A DNA stretch of 64,000 bases, taken from contig NZ_JBEPOH010000002.1 of NCBI RefSeq assembly GCF_040546685.1, positions 62,001-126,000 of the forward strand, given 5' to 3'. This DNA is from Variovorax sp. OAS795 (GTDB lineage: Bacteria > Pseudomonadota > Gammaproteobacteria > Burkholderiales > Burkholderiaceae_C). Of the stretch, positions 1 to 9,701 are shown in pieces. Numbering within the stretch: the stretch's first letter is position 1; each line of letters starts with the position of its first letter. The translations under genes were made by a program, and so were the position numbers. Under the pieces are notes generated by a model that was not told the origin of the DNA, did not search any database, and saw nothing but the letters and a program-made list of their open reading frames with translations.

Positions 1-1
1 C

Positions 2-685
2 CTGATCCTGCCGGACGCGGACCTTTCCGTGGCCGTGCCCAAGGGCGTGGCGACCGCGTTCCGCAATGTCGGCCAGTCGTGCAGCGCCCCCACGCGCATG
101 ATCGTGCCGCGCAGCCGGCTGCAGGAAGTGGAGCGGCTCGCGCTCGAGGCGGCATCGGCTTTCGTGGTGGGCGATCCGCGTTCGCAGCAGACCACGCACG
201 GCCCGGTGGCCAACCGGGCGCAGTTCAACCGGGTGCAGGAAATGATCGGCGTGGGCCTGGCCGAAGGCGCACAGCTTTTGTGCGGCGGCCCCGGACGGCC
301 CGAGGGCCTGGACCGGGGCTTCTACTGCCGCCCGACCATCTTCAGCGCGGTGCACTCCCGCATGCAGATCGCGCAGGAGGAGATCTTCGGGCCGGTGCTG
401 GCGATCCTTCCCTACGACAGCATGGACGAGGCGGTGGAGATCGCCAACGACACGGTCTACGGCCTGGGCGCGCATGTGCAGGGCCAGGACCTGGGTGCGG
501 CGCGCGCGGTGGCGGCGCGCATCCGCTCGGGGCAAGTGCACATCAACTACCCGGCGTGGAACCCCGAGGCCCCGTTCGGTGGCTACAAGCGCTCGGGCAA
601 TGGGCGCGAGTACGGGGTCGAGGGGTTCGAGGAATATTTGGAAACCAAAGCCATTCTTGGCTTCAATGCTCAGGAGAAGAAATGA
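2..685 (+). CDS. Aldehyde dehydrogenase, NAD(P)-dependent (5' end cut by window)
   Basis: This is the C-terminal half of an aldehyde dehydrogenase: 227 residues are visible and the reading frame is open from base 2, so roughly half of a usual 470-490 residue enzyme lies outside the window. The catalytic cysteine sits in NVGQSCS at visible residue 27. It is followed by the family motif EEIFGPVLAI and a C-terminal FGGYKRSGNGREYG segment. Family knowledge says it oxidises an aldehyde to the acid in the cytosol. It overlaps the next gene by 3 bases and heads an operon with an FAD amine/amino-acid oxidoreductase, so it may process the aldehyde made by that enzyme. The substrate cannot be told from sequence. 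Confidence 0.9.
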   Translation: MILPDADLSVAVPKGVATAFRNVGQSCSAPTRMIVPRSRLQEVERLALEAASAFVVGDPRSQQTTHGPVANRAQFNRVQEMIGVGLAEGAQLLCGGPGRPEGLDRGFYCRPTIFSAVHSRMQIAQEEIFGPVLAILPYDSMDEAVEIANDTVYGLGAHVQGQDLGAARAVAARIRSGQVHINYPAWNPEAPFGGYKRSGNGREYGVEGFEEYLETKAILGFNAQEKK

Positions 686-1401
686 CCGTGGCCATCGTGC
701 TGCACCGTGCCAACGGCGCACCAGTATCAACCGCCTTCCGCCGCGCGCCGTTCGGCAAGGACGACCCCTTTGCGCGGCATCGCGAGATCGCGTGGGAAGG
801 ACCCCGATCGATGATCGCGGGCCGCACCAGCTTCATCGGCGAGCTCGACATCGCAAGCTATCCGCACATCGAAACCATCGTGGTGGCGGAAGGCGAGCTG
901 ACGCTGACCGCGGCCGGAGCGGAACCACTGGTGCTCGGCCCGCAAGCGGGTGCCGTCATCGGATGCGGCACCTCGCTTCGCATCGCGGCTGGATCGCGCG
1001 TGCAGTTTTCCTTTTGCGCGGCCGCCTGCGACAAGCCGACGCAGCGCGGACTTGTCCCCCTTCGCGCCGACGCCGACTTCAAGCCGTCGGCAACTTTGCC
1101 GGCGGAGGCGCTCCTCGGCCCGGCCCCGCAATGCCGCAGCGACAACGTCTTCACGGACGACGCCGCGCAGTACAGCGCCGGCACCTGGGACTCGACCCCT
1201 TACCACCGCATCGTTCGCCCGCATCGCCAGAACGAGTTCATGCATCTCGTCGCGGGAAGCGTGCGCTTCGCAGCCCCCGATGGGAGCATGCTGTCGATGG
1301 GCACGGGCGATGCGCTCTTCGTGCCGCAGGGCGCATCGATCGGGTGGGAGAGCAGCGATCGCGTGGCGAAGTTCTACGTGGTCCAGGCCGTCCCGGCTTG
1401 A
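682..1401 (+). CDS. Two-cupin domain protein
   Basis: A 239-residue protein that I read as two cupin folds. The first centres on the stretch ELTLTAAGAEPLVLGPQAG and the second on the HRQNEFMHLVAGSVRF and GDALFVPQG region near the C-terminus, a typical second cupin motif. The start ATG lies inside the stop of the aldehyde dehydrogenase (overlap 682-685), which indicates translational coupling. Cupins of this kind occur beside PuuB/DadA-type oxidoreductases as small-molecule binding or stability proteins; the exact role is unknown. The first cupin lacks an obvious HxH metal pair, so it may be non-catalytic. Confidence 0.75.
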   Translation: MTVAIVLHRANGAPVSTAFRRAPFGKDDPFARHREIAWEGPRSMIAGRTSFIGELDIASYPHIETIVVAEGELTLTAAGAEPLVLGPQAGAVIGCGTSLRIAAGSRVQFSFCAAACDKPTQRGLVPLRADADFKPSATLPAEALLGPAPQCRSDNVFTDDAAQYSAGTWDSTPYHRIVRPHRQNEFMHLVAGSVRFAAPDGSMLSMGTGDALFVPQGASIGWESSDRVAKFYVVQAVPA

Positions 1402-1421
1402 ACGCGCGAGCGAGATCCATC

Positions 1422-2747
1422 ATGTCGCCTCCGCTGCAACACATCCAAACTTCTCCCACGCTGCCGGCTTCGGCGGACGTCGTCGTGATCGGCGGCGGCA
1501 TCATCGGCGTCTTCACCGCCTACTACCTGGCCAAGCGCGGCATGTCCGTCGCCTTGGTGGAAAAAGGCAGGATCGGCGCCGAGCAGTCAAGCCGCAACTG
1601 GGGCTGGTGCCGGCAGCAGAACCGCGACGCGCGCGAACTGCCGTTGGCGACCAAGAGCCTGGACCTGTGGGAACAGTTTGCCGCGGAGACCGGCGAAGAC
1701 ACGGGCTTCAAACGCTGCGGTCTGCTGTATCTCAGCAACGACGAGGCCGAATTGTCCCAGTGGGCCGGCTGGCGTGATTTTGCGAAGACCGCGGGCGTGA
1801 CGACCCACGTGCTGAGCAGCCGGGAGGCTGCCGAGCGTGGACAGGCGACCGGCCGCGCCTGGAAGGGCGGCGTCTTCTCGCCCAGCGACGGCACGGCCGA
1901 TCCCGCCAAGGCTGCGCCGGCCGTGGCCGTTGCGCTCATCAAGCTCGGCGGCAGCGTGCACCAGAACTGCGCCGCGCGCGGCATCGAGACCGAAGCCGGG
2001 CGCGTGAGCGGCGTCATCACGGAAGCCGGCGTCATCAAGACCAAGACCGTCGTGATGGCCGGCGGCGCGTGGGCGTCTTCATTCTGCAGGCAATTGGGCA
2101 TCCGCTTTCCGCAGGCCTCGATCCGCCAATCCATCCTGAGCGTGTCTCCCGTGGAGCATCGCTTGCCCGCCGCCCTGGTGATCGCGGGCGTCTCGGCCAC
2201 GCGCCGCAACGACGGCCGCTACGCACTGGCCATCAGCGGCCGTGCGCGCGTGGACCCGACGGGGCAGTTCCTGCGCTTCGCGCCGCAGTTCGTTCCCATG
2301 TTCGCCAAGCGCTGGCGCAGCCTTCTGCCGGGAGGCCTGGAAGGCATTCGCGGAGGCCATGAAACGCTGGGGCGCTGGCGGCTCGATGCGCCGACACCCA
2401 TGGAGCGCGTGCGCATCCTCGATCCGAAGCCCTGTTCGACCACGATCAAGGAAACCCACCGCCGCGCGGTCGAACTGCTGCCGCAGCTTCGCGATGCGAG
2501 GATCACGCACGCCTGGGCCGGCTTCGTCGACAGCACGCCCGACGGTGTTCCCGGCATCGGCGAAGTGCCGGGCCTGCCGGGCTTCATCCTGGCCGCAGGC
2601 TTCTCGGGGCACGGCTTCGGCATCGGGCCCGGCGCCGGCCACCTGGTCGCGGACCTGGCCAGCGGCGCCGAACCGATCATCGATCCCGTCCCATTCCGGC
2701 CCAGCCGATTCAGTGGCACCGCATGGGGCAAGGTCGCTGATTTCTGA
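1422..2747 (+). CDS. FAD-dependent oxidoreductase, DadA/PuuB-like
   Basis: A 441-residue flavoprotein of the DAO family, which oxidatively deaminates amino acids or amines. The N-terminal Rossmann motif VIGGGIIG is at about residues 22-29, followed by a SSRNWGWCRQQ segment (about residue 60) typical of a proteobacterial DadA-like subgroup. The C-terminal FAD contact region reads GFSGHGFGIGPGAGHLVADL. Start chosen at 1422 because the N-terminal beta-strand follows directly; the frame is open further upstream but that part is shadow of the cupin gene. It lies 20 bases after the cupin and 19 before the transporter receptor, so it probably acts on the imported compound. Substrate unknown. Confidence 0.85.
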   Translation: MSPPLQHIQTSPTLPASADVVVIGGGIIGVFTAYYLAKRGMSVALVEKGRIGAEQSSRNWGWCRQQNRDARELPLATKSLDLWEQFAAETGEDTGFKRCGLLYLSNDEAELSQWAGWRDFAKTAGVTTHVLSSREAAERGQATGRAWKGGVFSPSDGTADPAKAAPAVAVALIKLGGSVHQNCAARGIETEAGRVSGVITEAGVIKTKTVVMAGGAWASSFCRQLGIRFPQASIRQSILSVSPVEHRLPAALVIAGVSATRRNDGRYALAISGRARVDPTGQFLRFAPQFVPMFAKRWRSLLPGGLEGIRGGHETLGRWRLDAPTPMERVRILDPKPCSTTIKETHRRAVELLPQLRDARITHAWAGFVDSTPDGVPGIGEVPGLPGFILAAGFSGHGFGIGPGAGHLVADLASGAEPIIDPVPFRPSRFSGTAWGKVADF

Positions 2748-2766
2748 ATCTAAACAGGAGACAACC

Positions 2767-4476
2767 ATGAACGATCACAGCAGTGAACTGAAAGGTAGCG
2801 ACATGAAGCGGACACACAGGATCGGCGATGCCCCCATGGGCACATTGACACGGCGAGACGCCGTATTTGCAGGCGCAGCCACCTTTGCGCTGGGGTCCCT
2901 GGGCCTGGCGGCGCGTGCCCACGCTGCCGGGCCGGCCACCAAGCCCACGGGCCAGGCCATTCTCGGCTTCTCGCAGGAGGTGACCGTCCTGCATCCGCTG
3001 ATGACCGCCAACGAGGTGGACCAGGGCGTCTGGTGGAACCTCTTCAGTCCGCTGTGGATGCTCGATGCGGAAGGCAAGTTCGTGCCCCTGCTCGCGAAGT
3101 CGGTTCCCACCCTCGAGAACGGGGGCATCTCGGCCGATGGCCTGACCTGGCGCGTCGAGCTGCGCAACGACGTGAAGTGGCACGACGGCAAGCCGATGAC
3201 CGCCGAGGACGTCAGGTACTCGATCAACCTGATGAAGAACCCGGCGTTCCGCGCCCGCAACCGCACGGCCTTCGAGTACATCGCGTCCGTGGGCGTCGAA
3301 GGTGCCCACGTGATCACGTGGAAGCTGAAGGAACCGTATGCACCGCTGACCTCCGTGCTGAGCTGGACCTTCATCGTTCCCGCGCACGTTCTTTCGCAGA
3401 ACCCGGATCCGAACTCTGCGCTGTTTGCCGCCGCGCCCGTCGGCACCGGGCCGTTCAGGTTCGTCAGCCGCAAGACCGGCGACCACCTGATCCTCGAGGC
3501 CAATCCGGATTACTTCGGCAAGGGGCCGTCGCTGAACCGGCTCATCTTCAAGTACGTGCCGGACCTGAATGCGATGTACACCCAGTTCAAGACCGGGGAG
3601 ATCGATTTCATCGGCCTGCAGGGCATCCCTGCCAACTTCTACAAGGAAGCATCCGCGCTGCGCGGCCGCCGCGTCCATGCAGCGCCCCGCGGCGCGGTGG
3701 AGAACCTGACGCTCAACCTCGCGCACCCGGCCCTGGCCGACAAGGCGGTGCGCAAGGCGCTGAACATCGCGATCGACCGGCAGTCGATTTGCGACCTCGT
3801 CTATTACGGCGTGCCCAAGCCCGCGAACAACTACCTCGTTCCGACGCACTGGGCTTCCAATCCCAACCTGCCCAAGCCCGAGTACGACCCGAAGAAAGCC
3901 TCCGCGATGCTGGACCAGGCCGGCTGGGTGCGCGGCGCAGACGGTATTCGCGCCAAGAACGGCGTGCGGCTGTCCTTCACGAATTCGACCACCACGGGCA
4001 ACCAGCTGCGCGCGCAGACGCAACAGCTCATCGCCGACGACTTCAAGAAGATCGGCGTCGAGATGCTGATCAAGAACATGGTGGCGGCGGTGCTCTGGGC
4101 AGACTTCTGGCGCAACTCCGAGTTCGACAGCCTCCTGACCGCGCCGACCTACACGATCGCATCGGATCCGGACATCACGCACCGCTTCGGCTCCGCAAGC
4201 ATTCCGAAGGAGACCAAATCGGGATCGAACGTGAGCCAGTACAAGAACGCCGGGGTGGATGCGCTGCTCGCCCGGGGCCGCCAGGAATACAACCTGGCCA
4301 AGCGCAAGGAGATCTACGCCAAGGTCCAGGAGCTGATCATGGATGACCTGCCGTTCCTGCCGCTGTTCTACGAGGTGCAGATCGAAGGGACGAAAGCCAA
4401 CCTGGACGGCTATGCGAACAACGTGAACGCATTGGCCAACAGCTGGAACGCGGCCAGCTGGCGCTGGACGGCCTGA
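2767..4476 (+). CDS. ABC transporter substrate-binding protein, family 5 (peptide type)
   Basis: A 569-residue periplasmic receptor of SBP family 5 (DppA/OppA group). A long N-terminus carries a twin-arginine-like TRRDAVFAGAATF segment near residue 30 and a hydrophobic stretch ending ARAHAA, so export is probably by Tat. The mature part shows the family signatures GLTWRVELRNDVKWHDGKP and VGTGPFRF. A good Shine-Dalgarno (AGGAG) precedes the ATG at 2767; a second in-frame ATG at 2803 (MKRTHR) is possible. It is followed after 5 bases by the permease genes, giving a complete dipeptide-type importer. The ligand may be an amino-acid derivative, not a peptide, given the oxidoreductases around it. 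Confidence 0.92.
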   Translation: MNDHSSELKGSDMKRTHRIGDAPMGTLTRRDAVFAGAATFALGSLGLAARAHAAGPATKPTGQAILGFSQEVTVLHPLMTANEVDQGVWWNLFSPLWMLDAEGKFVPLLAKSVPTLENGGISADGLTWRVELRNDVKWHDGKPMTAEDVRYSINLMKNPAFRARNRTAFEYIASVGVEGAHVITWKLKEPYAPLTSVLSWTFIVPAHVLSQNPDPNSALFAAAPVGTGPFRFVSRKTGDHLILEANPDYFGKGPSLNRLIFKYVPDLNAMYTQFKTGEIDFIGLQGIPANFYKEASALRGRRVHAAPRGAVENLTLNLAHPALADKAVRKALNIAIDRQSICDLVYYGVPKPANNYLVPTHWASNPNLPKPEYDPKKASAMLDQAGWVRGADGIRAKNGVRLSFTNSTTTGNQLRAQTQQLIADDFKKIGVEMLIKNMVAAVLWADFWRNSEFDSLLTAPTYTIASDPDITHRFGSASIPKETKSGSNVSQYKNAGVDALLARGRQEYNLAKRKEIYAKVQELIMDDLPFLPLFYEVQIEGTKANLDGYANNVNALANSWNAASWRWTA

Positions 4477-4481
4477 GCATC

Positions 4482-5438
4482 ATGGCTCGCTACCTTCTGC
4501 GCCGCCTGCTGCAGTCGCTGCTGCTGCTTGCGCTCGTCTCTGTGATCGCCTTCGCCATCCTGCATCTTGCGCCGGGGGGGCCGCTGGCGCAGTTTGTCGC
4601 CACCGGCGACCTGGGGACGGAAGACGTCGACCGGCTGATGAAGCAGTACGGGCTGGACCGGCCCGTGCCGATCCAGTACCTGGACTGGGCCGGAAGCATC
4701 GCCACCGGCGACTGGGGCAAATCCTACCGGGACCAGTTGCCGGTGCTGAAGAAGATCGGCATGCACGTCGGGCCCACGCTCGAACTCATGGTGAGCTCGA
4801 CCCTGCTTGCGATGTTCATCGGCGGCATGATCGGCATCCTGGGTGCGGTGCGGCGCTATTCGATCTTCGACCACCTCGCCACCATCGGCGCGATGGTCGC
4901 GCTGTCGATTCCCACCTTCTGGTTCGGCCTGGCGGTCATCTATGTCTTCTCGGTGAACCTCGGCTGGCTGCCGGCCGGCAACCGCGAAACGATCGGCGAT
5001 GGCTCCTTCATCGACCGCCTGCAGCACCTGGTGGCGCCATGCATCGTGCTGGCGCTGGTGTCCACCGCCGTGTGGAGCCGCTACATGCGCTCCTCGATGC
5101 TGGACGTGGTGAACCAGGACTACATCCGTACCGCCAAGTCCAAGGGCGTGCCCGCGATGCAGATCCTGCTGCGCCACGCGCTGCGCAACGCGCTGCTGCC
5201 CATGATCACGATCACGGGCCTTCACGTGTCGACGCTGCTCAGCGGCGCGCTGGTCACGGAAACCGTGTTCACCTGGCCGGGCATGGGCCGGCTGTTCCTC
5301 GACAGCGTCAGCAATCGCGACTACCCGGTGGTGATGGGAATGCTGATGTTCACGGCCTGCATGGTCCTGCTGGGCAGCCTGGTCGCGGACCTTCTCTACT
5401 CCGTCGCAGACCCGCGCATCAAAGGAGCGTCGAAATGA
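4482..5438 (+). CDS. ABC transporter permease, DppB-like
   Basis: A 318-residue inner-membrane permease of the DppB/OppB family. The first membrane helix is at residues 9-30 (LQSLLLLALVSVIAFAIL), with five more hydrophobic segments. The coupling-helix (EAA) motif appears in YIRTAKSKGVPAMQILLRHALRNALLPM. The C-terminal ETVFTWPGMGRLF stretch is characteristic of DppB. It forms the membrane channel with the DppC-like protein and overlaps that gene by 4 bases (ATGA). Confidence 0.93.
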   Translation: MARYLLRRLLQSLLLLALVSVIAFAILHLAPGGPLAQFVATGDLGTEDVDRLMKQYGLDRPVPIQYLDWAGSIATGDWGKSYRDQLPVLKKIGMHVGPTLELMVSSTLLAMFIGGMIGILGAVRRYSIFDHLATIGAMVALSIPTFWFGLAVIYVFSVNLGWLPAGNRETIGDGSFIDRLQHLVAPCIVLALVSTAVWSRYMRSSMLDVVNQDYIRTAKSKGVPAMQILLRHALRNALLPMITITGLHVSTLLSGALVTETVFTWPGMGRLFLDSVSNRDYPVVMGMLMFTACMVLLGSLVADLLYSVADPRIKGASK

Positions 5439-6322
5439 GCACCGTCCAGACCGCAACGCTGGTTCCGCCGCGCCGCACGCTCGCCGAACGCTTTCCGGCC
5501 CTCAGGCGCTTCCTGCGCCACCGCGCGGCGCTGCTGGGCGTGGGCATCGTGCTGTTCATGACGCTCCTGAGCTTCGTCGGCCCGCTGCTGATGCCGTTCA
5601 ACGCCACCGACACCGACATTCGCGCACGGCTGGCGGAGCCGTTCGCCGGCCCGCACCTGCTGGGCACCGATCCGCTGGGTCGCGACGTCCTGGCGCGGCT
5701 GATGTATGCCGGGCGCATCTCGCTGGCCGTCGGCTTCGCGGCCACTGCGCTGTCGGTGGTGGTGGGTGTCCTGGTCGGTCTGGTCGCGGGGTTCTACCGC
5801 GGCGCGATCGGCGCGGCGCTCATGCGGTTCGTGGATGCGATGCTCTGCTTTCCGACCATCTTCCTGTTGCTGGCCGTCGCAGCCCTGATCGAGCCGTCGG
5901 TCACTTCCATCGTGGTGCTGATCGCATTGGCCAGCTGGATGGAAGTGGCGCGTGTGGTGGAAGGACAGATCCGGTCGCTGCGCGAACGCGATTTCGCGCT
6001 GGCCGCGGAATCGCTCGGCGCCAGCGACAGCCGCATCATGTTCCGCGAGCTCTTGCCCAATGCGGTCGCGCCCATCGTGGTTGCTGCCACGCTGAACATC
6101 GCGCACGCGATCCTGGCGGAGTCTTACATCAGCTTCCTCGGCTTCGGGATCCAGCCGCCGACGCCGAGCTGGGGAAACATGCTGGAAAACGCCCAGAGCT
6201 ACCTGACCAACGCGCCGTGGCTCGCGATCGTGCCGGGACTGGCCATCACGCTGACCGTCACGAGCTTCAACTTCATTGGTGACGGCCTGCGCGACGCGCT
6301 GGACGCAAAACTGGATCGATGA
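5435..6322 (+). CDS. ABC transporter permease, DppC-like
   Basis: A 295-residue permease of the DppC/OppC family. An N-terminal cytoplasmic tail is followed by a helix (LLGVGIVLFMTLLSFVGPLL), the family hallmark HLLGTDPLGRDVLARL, and the EAA-like loop DFALAAESLGASDSRIMFRELLPN. The FLGFGIQPPTPSWGNML segment near the C-terminus is also diagnostic. The start at 5435 overlaps the DppB-like stop; the longer open frame upstream is shadow. It is the second half of the importer channel. Confidence 0.93.
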   Translation: MSTVQTATLVPPRRTLAERFPALRRFLRHRAALLGVGIVLFMTLLSFVGPLLMPFNATDTDIRARLAEPFAGPHLLGTDPLGRDVLARLMYAGRISLAVGFAATALSVVVGVLVGLVAGFYRGAIGAALMRFVDAMLCFPTIFLLLAVAALIEPSVTSIVVLIALASWMEVARVVEGQIRSLRERDFALAAESLGASDSRIMFRELLPNAVAPIVVAATLNIAHAILAESYISFLGFGIQPPTPSWGNMLENAQSYLTNAPWLAIVPGLAITLTVTSFNFIGDGLRDALDAKLDR

Positions 6323-6323
6323 A

Positions 6324-7394
6324 ATGCTCGATATGAACCGTTTTGAACCGATCCCCGTCCAGCACGCCGAAACCGCCGTCGAGGCGGAGCACATCCTGGA
6401 CGTGCGCGACCTGAACGTCTCTTTCCGCACCTCGGCCGCAACCGTGCATGCGGTGCGCGACGTCAGCTTCTCGGTGCGCCGCGGCGAGACACTGGCGCTG
6501 GTGGGAGAAACCAGTTCCGGCAAGAGCGTGACCTGCCTGGGGCTGCTCGGCCTCACGCCGCCCGCGCCCTACTGCACGATCACCGGTTCCGCACGCCTCA
6601 TGGCGCGCGACGGGATCGCCTACGAGCTGGTCGGCTCGCCGGAGCGCGTGATGCGGCGGGTGCGCGGAGGCGTCGCTTCGGTGATCTTCCAGGAGCCGAT
6701 GACGTCGCTGAACCCGGTGCACACCGTCGGCGCGCAGATCTGCGAAAGCTTGCGCATCCACCTCGGGATGAGCGGGCGTGCTGGCACGGACCGCGCCGCC
6801 GAGCTCCTGGACCAGGTCGGCATCTCGGACCCGAAGCGGCGCTTGGCGAACTACCCGCACGAGCTGTCCGGCGGCATGCGGCAGCGCGTGATGATCGCCA
6901 TGGCGATTGCGTGCGAACCCTCGCTGCTGATCGCGGACGAGCCCACCACCGCACTGGACGTGACCATCCAGGCGCAGATCCTCGAACTGCTGCAGAAGCT
7001 GCAGTCCGAAACCCGGATGGCCATGATCTTCATCACGCACAACCTCGGCACGGTGGCCGAGATCGCCGATCGCGTGATGGTGATGTATGCAGGCCGCATC
7101 GTCGAGCAGGCCGGTGTCGTGGAGCTGTTCACCGAGCCGCGGCATCCCTACAGCCGCGGCCTGATCCACTCGGTTCCGCGGCTTCATTCGAATCGTGCCC
7201 GCAAGACGCCGCTGTTCGCGATTCCGGGCAACGTGCCCGATCCGTCCTCGCACCCACCGGGCTGCACCTTCGGGCCGCGCTGCAGGCACTTCGAGCCGGG
7301 CCGCTGCGATGCGTCGGTGCCGAACCTGGACAACGCCAGGCCGGGCCATCTGGTGCGATGCGTCCGGTGGCCGGAAATCGAAGGAGTCGCGTGA
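6324..7394 (+). CDS. ABC transporter ATP-binding protein, DppD/OppD-like
   Basis: A 356-residue ATPase with Walker A GETSSGKS at residues 61-68 (T-S replaces the usual S-G, a mild oddity), signature LSGGMRQR, Walker B LLIADEP and H-loop ITHN. The C-terminal oligopeptide-transport domain contains the cysteine-bearing [10 protein letters not shown]...RCDASVP pattern that marks this family and can hold an Fe-S cluster in some members. Start at 6324 (one base after the previous stop); an ATG at 6333 is equally possible. It works as a heterodimer with the next gene, whose start overlaps its stop by one base. Confidence 0.92.
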   Translation: MLDMNRFEPIPVQHAETAVEAEHILDVRDLNVSFRTSAATVHAVRDVSFSVRRGETLALVGETSSGKSVTCLGLLGLTPPAPYCTITGSARLMARDGIAYELVGSPERVMRRVRGGVASVIFQEPMTSLNPVHTVGAQICESLRIHLGMSGRAGTDRAAELLDQVGISDPKRRLANYPHELSGGMRQRVMIAMAIACEPSLLIADEPTTALDVTIQAQILELLQKLQSETRMAMIFITHNLGTVAEIADRVMVMYAGRIVEQAGVVELFTEPRHPYSRGLIHSVPRLHSNRARKTPLFAIPGNVPDPSSHPPGCTFGPRCRHFEPGRCDASVPNLDNARPGHLVRCVRWPEIEGVA

Positions 7395-8383
7395 TGCAGC
7401 AAAACGAACTTACTCCCCCCTTGCTGCAGGTCGAGGGGTTGCGCAAGTGGTACCCGCTCGGCGGCGGCTGGCTTGGCAAGCCGGCGCAGAACGTCAAGGC
7501 GGTCGACGGCGTCAGTTTCGAGATCCGACGCGGCGAGGTGCTGAGCCTGGTGGGCGAAAGCGGCTCGGGCAAAAGCACGATCGGCCGCGCCATCCTGAAC
7601 CTGGACCCGCCGACGGCAGGGCAGGTGCACTTCGATGGAGAAGCCCTGGTGGGCCTCTCGCGGCGCCAGATGAGGCCTTTGCGTCGCGCGATGCAGATGG
7701 TGTTCCAGGACCCGTACTCGTCCCTCAACCCGAAGCACACGGTCGAACAACTGCTCTCGGCACCGCTGGAAATCCACATGCCCGAGCTGAAGGTGCAGGA
7801 ACGGCGGGAACGCATCGATGCCGTGCTGAAGACGGTGGGGCTCAATCCCGCGCATCGGTCACGCTATCCGCACGAATTCTCCGGTGGCCAGCGGCAGCGG
7901 ATCGGCATCGCCCGTGCGCTCATGACCCAGCCGCAACTGCTGGTGGCCGACGAACCGGTGTCGTCCCTGGACGTCTCGGTGCAGGCGCAGGTGATCAACC
8001 TGTTGCTCGAGCTGAAGCAGCGGCTCGGCCTCACGATGCTGTTCATCAGCCACGATCTCGCGGTGGTGGGCCATATCTCGGACCGCATCGCAGTGATGTA
8101 CCTCGGCCGCCTGGTGGAGATCGGGGACGCCGAATCGTTGCTGAACAACCCGCGGCATCCGTATACGCGTGCCCTGATGGCCGCCGTGCCGAACATCGAT
8201 CCGCGGCAGCGGCGCCCGCGCGAACTGCTCAAGGGCGACATTCCCAGTCCGCTGGCGCCCCCATCGGGTTGCGCGTTCCGCACGCGCTGCCCCCATGCCC
8301 AGTCGGCATGCGCGAGCGGGGTGCCCGAACTCAGGTTCGTCGAGCGCCATCACGCGACCGCCTGCATCCGAGACGACATCTGA
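7394..8383 (+). CDS. ABC transporter ATP-binding protein, DppF/OppF-like
   Basis: A 329-residue ATPase with an intact Walker A GESGSGKST at about residues 54-62, Q-loop MQMVFQDPYSSLNP, signature FSGGQRQR, Walker B LLVADEP, H-loop FISHDL and the C-terminal oligopeptide domain with CAFRTRCPHAQ. It is the second nucleotide-binding subunit of the importer. The ATG overlaps the preceding TGA (TGATG). After this gene comes a 31-base gap to a small cupin, so the transport block ends here but the operon continues. Confidence 0.93.
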   Translation: MQQNELTPPLLQVEGLRKWYPLGGGWLGKPAQNVKAVDGVSFEIRRGEVLSLVGESGSGKSTIGRAILNLDPPTAGQVHFDGEALVGLSRRQMRPLRRAMQMVFQDPYSSLNPKHTVEQLLSAPLEIHMPELKVQERRERIDAVLKTVGLNPAHRSRYPHEFSGGQRQRIGIARALMTQPQLLVADEPVSSLDVSVQAQVINLLLELKQRLGLTMLFISHDLAVVGHISDRIAVMYLGRLVEIGDAESLLNNPRHPYTRALMAAVPNIDPRQRRPRELLKGDIPSPLAPPSGCAFRTRCPHAQSACASGVPELRFVERHHATACIRDDI

Positions 8384-8414
8384 ATCCGCTTCATTCAACC
8401 AAGGATCTTTTCCC

Positions 8415-8768
8415 ATGAGCAATCTCACCTTCTTCAAGTACGACGACCTGGGCACCGCGCGCGAAGGCGGCCCGCTGCCCGAACGTGTCATCGAGGGCGA
8501 TGCGAAATTCAAGAACTGGGACGTGGACCAGTCTGCCGACGAAAAGGTGCGCGCCGGAGTCTGGGAGACGACGCCGGGCACCTACAAGTCCATCAAGGGC
8601 GGCACCTGGGAGTTCTGCTGCATCCTTTCGGGCGTGTCTGAAATCACCGAAGACGGAAAGGCGCCCGTGCGGGTAAAGGCCGGTGACTCGTTCGTGATGA
8701 AACCCGACTTCACCGGCGTGTGGCGCTGCATCGAGACCACCCGCAAGATCTGGGTCGTCTACAAGTAA
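8415..8768 (+). CDS. Small cupin protein (DUF861-like)
   Basis: A 117-residue single cupin of the DUF861/EutQ-like type. Visible marks are VWETTPGTYKSIKGGTWEF, the ILSGVSEITEDG turn, GDSFVMKPDFTGVWRCIE and the closing KIWVVYK. Members occur in amine and amino-acid catabolic operons next to DadA-like oxidases, as here; some bind small nitrogen compounds, but no reaction can be assigned. It is 31 bases after the ABC ATPase and 5 bases before the dehydrogenase. Confidence 0.8.
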   Translation: MSNLTFFKYDDLGTAREGGPLPERVIEGDAKFKNWDVDQSADEKVRAGVWETTPGTYKSIKGGTWEFCCILSGVSEITEDGKAPVRVKAGDSFVMKPDFTGVWRCIETTRKIWVVYK

Positions 8769-8773
8769 GCGCC

Positions 8774-9700
8774 ATGGCTTTCGTCTACAAGGCCGACCCC
8801 GTGCGCGGCGCGGAATGGGCGCGCCTGTTCGCCGCCCACGCGCCCGACATTCCGTTCCATGTCTGGCCCGACACCGGGGAGCCGGACCGGGTGCGCTATC
8901 TTGCCGCGTGGCTGCCGCCGCAAGACATGGCCCGGCAATTTCCCAACCTGGAGCTCTTCTTCTCCACGGGCGCCGGGATCGACCAGATCGACCTCGCCGC
9001 ACTGCCGCCGGAACTCCCGGTGGTGCGCATGGCGGAGCCCGGCGTCGTCGCGGGCATGGTGGAGTACGCCACGATGGCCGTGCTCGCGCTGCACCGCGAC
9101 CTGCCGACGTACATCCGGCAGCAGCATGAGGGCCGCTGGGCCGCGCACCGCGTCCATCCGGCATCGAAGCGGCGCGTGGGCATCCTCGGGCTGGGCGTGC
9201 TCGGGTGCGCCGTGCTGGACTCGTTGCGCACACTCGGCTTCCAGCTCGCGGGCTGGAGCCGGACGCGCCGCGAGATCGACGGCGTGGCGTGCTACGCGGG
9301 CCGGGAAGAACTGCCTGCGATGCTGGCCGGCACCGACATCCTCGTGTGCCTGCTTCCCCTGACCCATGAGACGCGCGGCATTCTCGACGCCGAGCTTTTC
9401 GATCATCTGCCGCGCGGTGCATCGCTGGTGCACGTGGGCCGAGGGGCGCACCTCGACCACCAGGCGCTGCTCGATGCGCTGGAGAGCGGCGGGCTGTCGG
9501 GCGCGGTCGTCGACGTCACCGATCCGGAGCCGCTGCCGGCGGACCATCCCTTCTGGGCGCATCCGAAGATCCTGCTCACGCCGCACGTCGCGAGCATGAC
9601 GCAGCCGGAGACGGCGGTGGAGCAGGTGCTCGACAACATCCGATGCCACCAGGCGGGCGTGCCGCTGATGGGGCTGGTCGATCGCGCGCGGGGATATTGA
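8774..9700 (+). CDS. D-2-hydroxyacid dehydrogenase, GhrA-like
   Basis: A 308-residue NAD(P)-dependent 2-hydroxyacid dehydrogenase resembling glyoxylate/hydroxypyruvate reductase A. The nucleotide-binding motif GILGLGVLG is near residue 136; the catalytic triad is in HVGRGAHL (Arg), DPEPLP (Glu) and PHVASMTQP (His). It reduces 2-oxo acids such as glyoxylate or hydroxypyruvate, or works in reverse. A paralogue, about 60 percent identical by eye, is encoded at 46398-47336 beside the other amine-oxidation cluster. The next gene starts one base after its stop, so it is within the operon. Confidence 0.88.
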   Translation: MAFVYKADPVRGAEWARLFAAHAPDIPFHVWPDTGEPDRVRYLAAWLPPQDMARQFPNLELFFSTGAGIDQIDLAALPPELPVVRMAEPGVVAGMVEYATMAVLALHRDLPTYIRQQHEGRWAAHRVHPASKRRVGILGLGVLGCAVLDSLRTLGFQLAGWSRTRREIDGVACYAGREELPAMLAGTDILVCLLPLTHETRGILDAELFDHLPRGASLVHVGRGAHLDHQALLDALESGGLSGAVVDVTDPEPLPADHPFWAHPKILLTPHVASMTQPETAVEQVLDNIRCHQAGVPLMGLVDRARGY

Positions 9701-9701
9701 G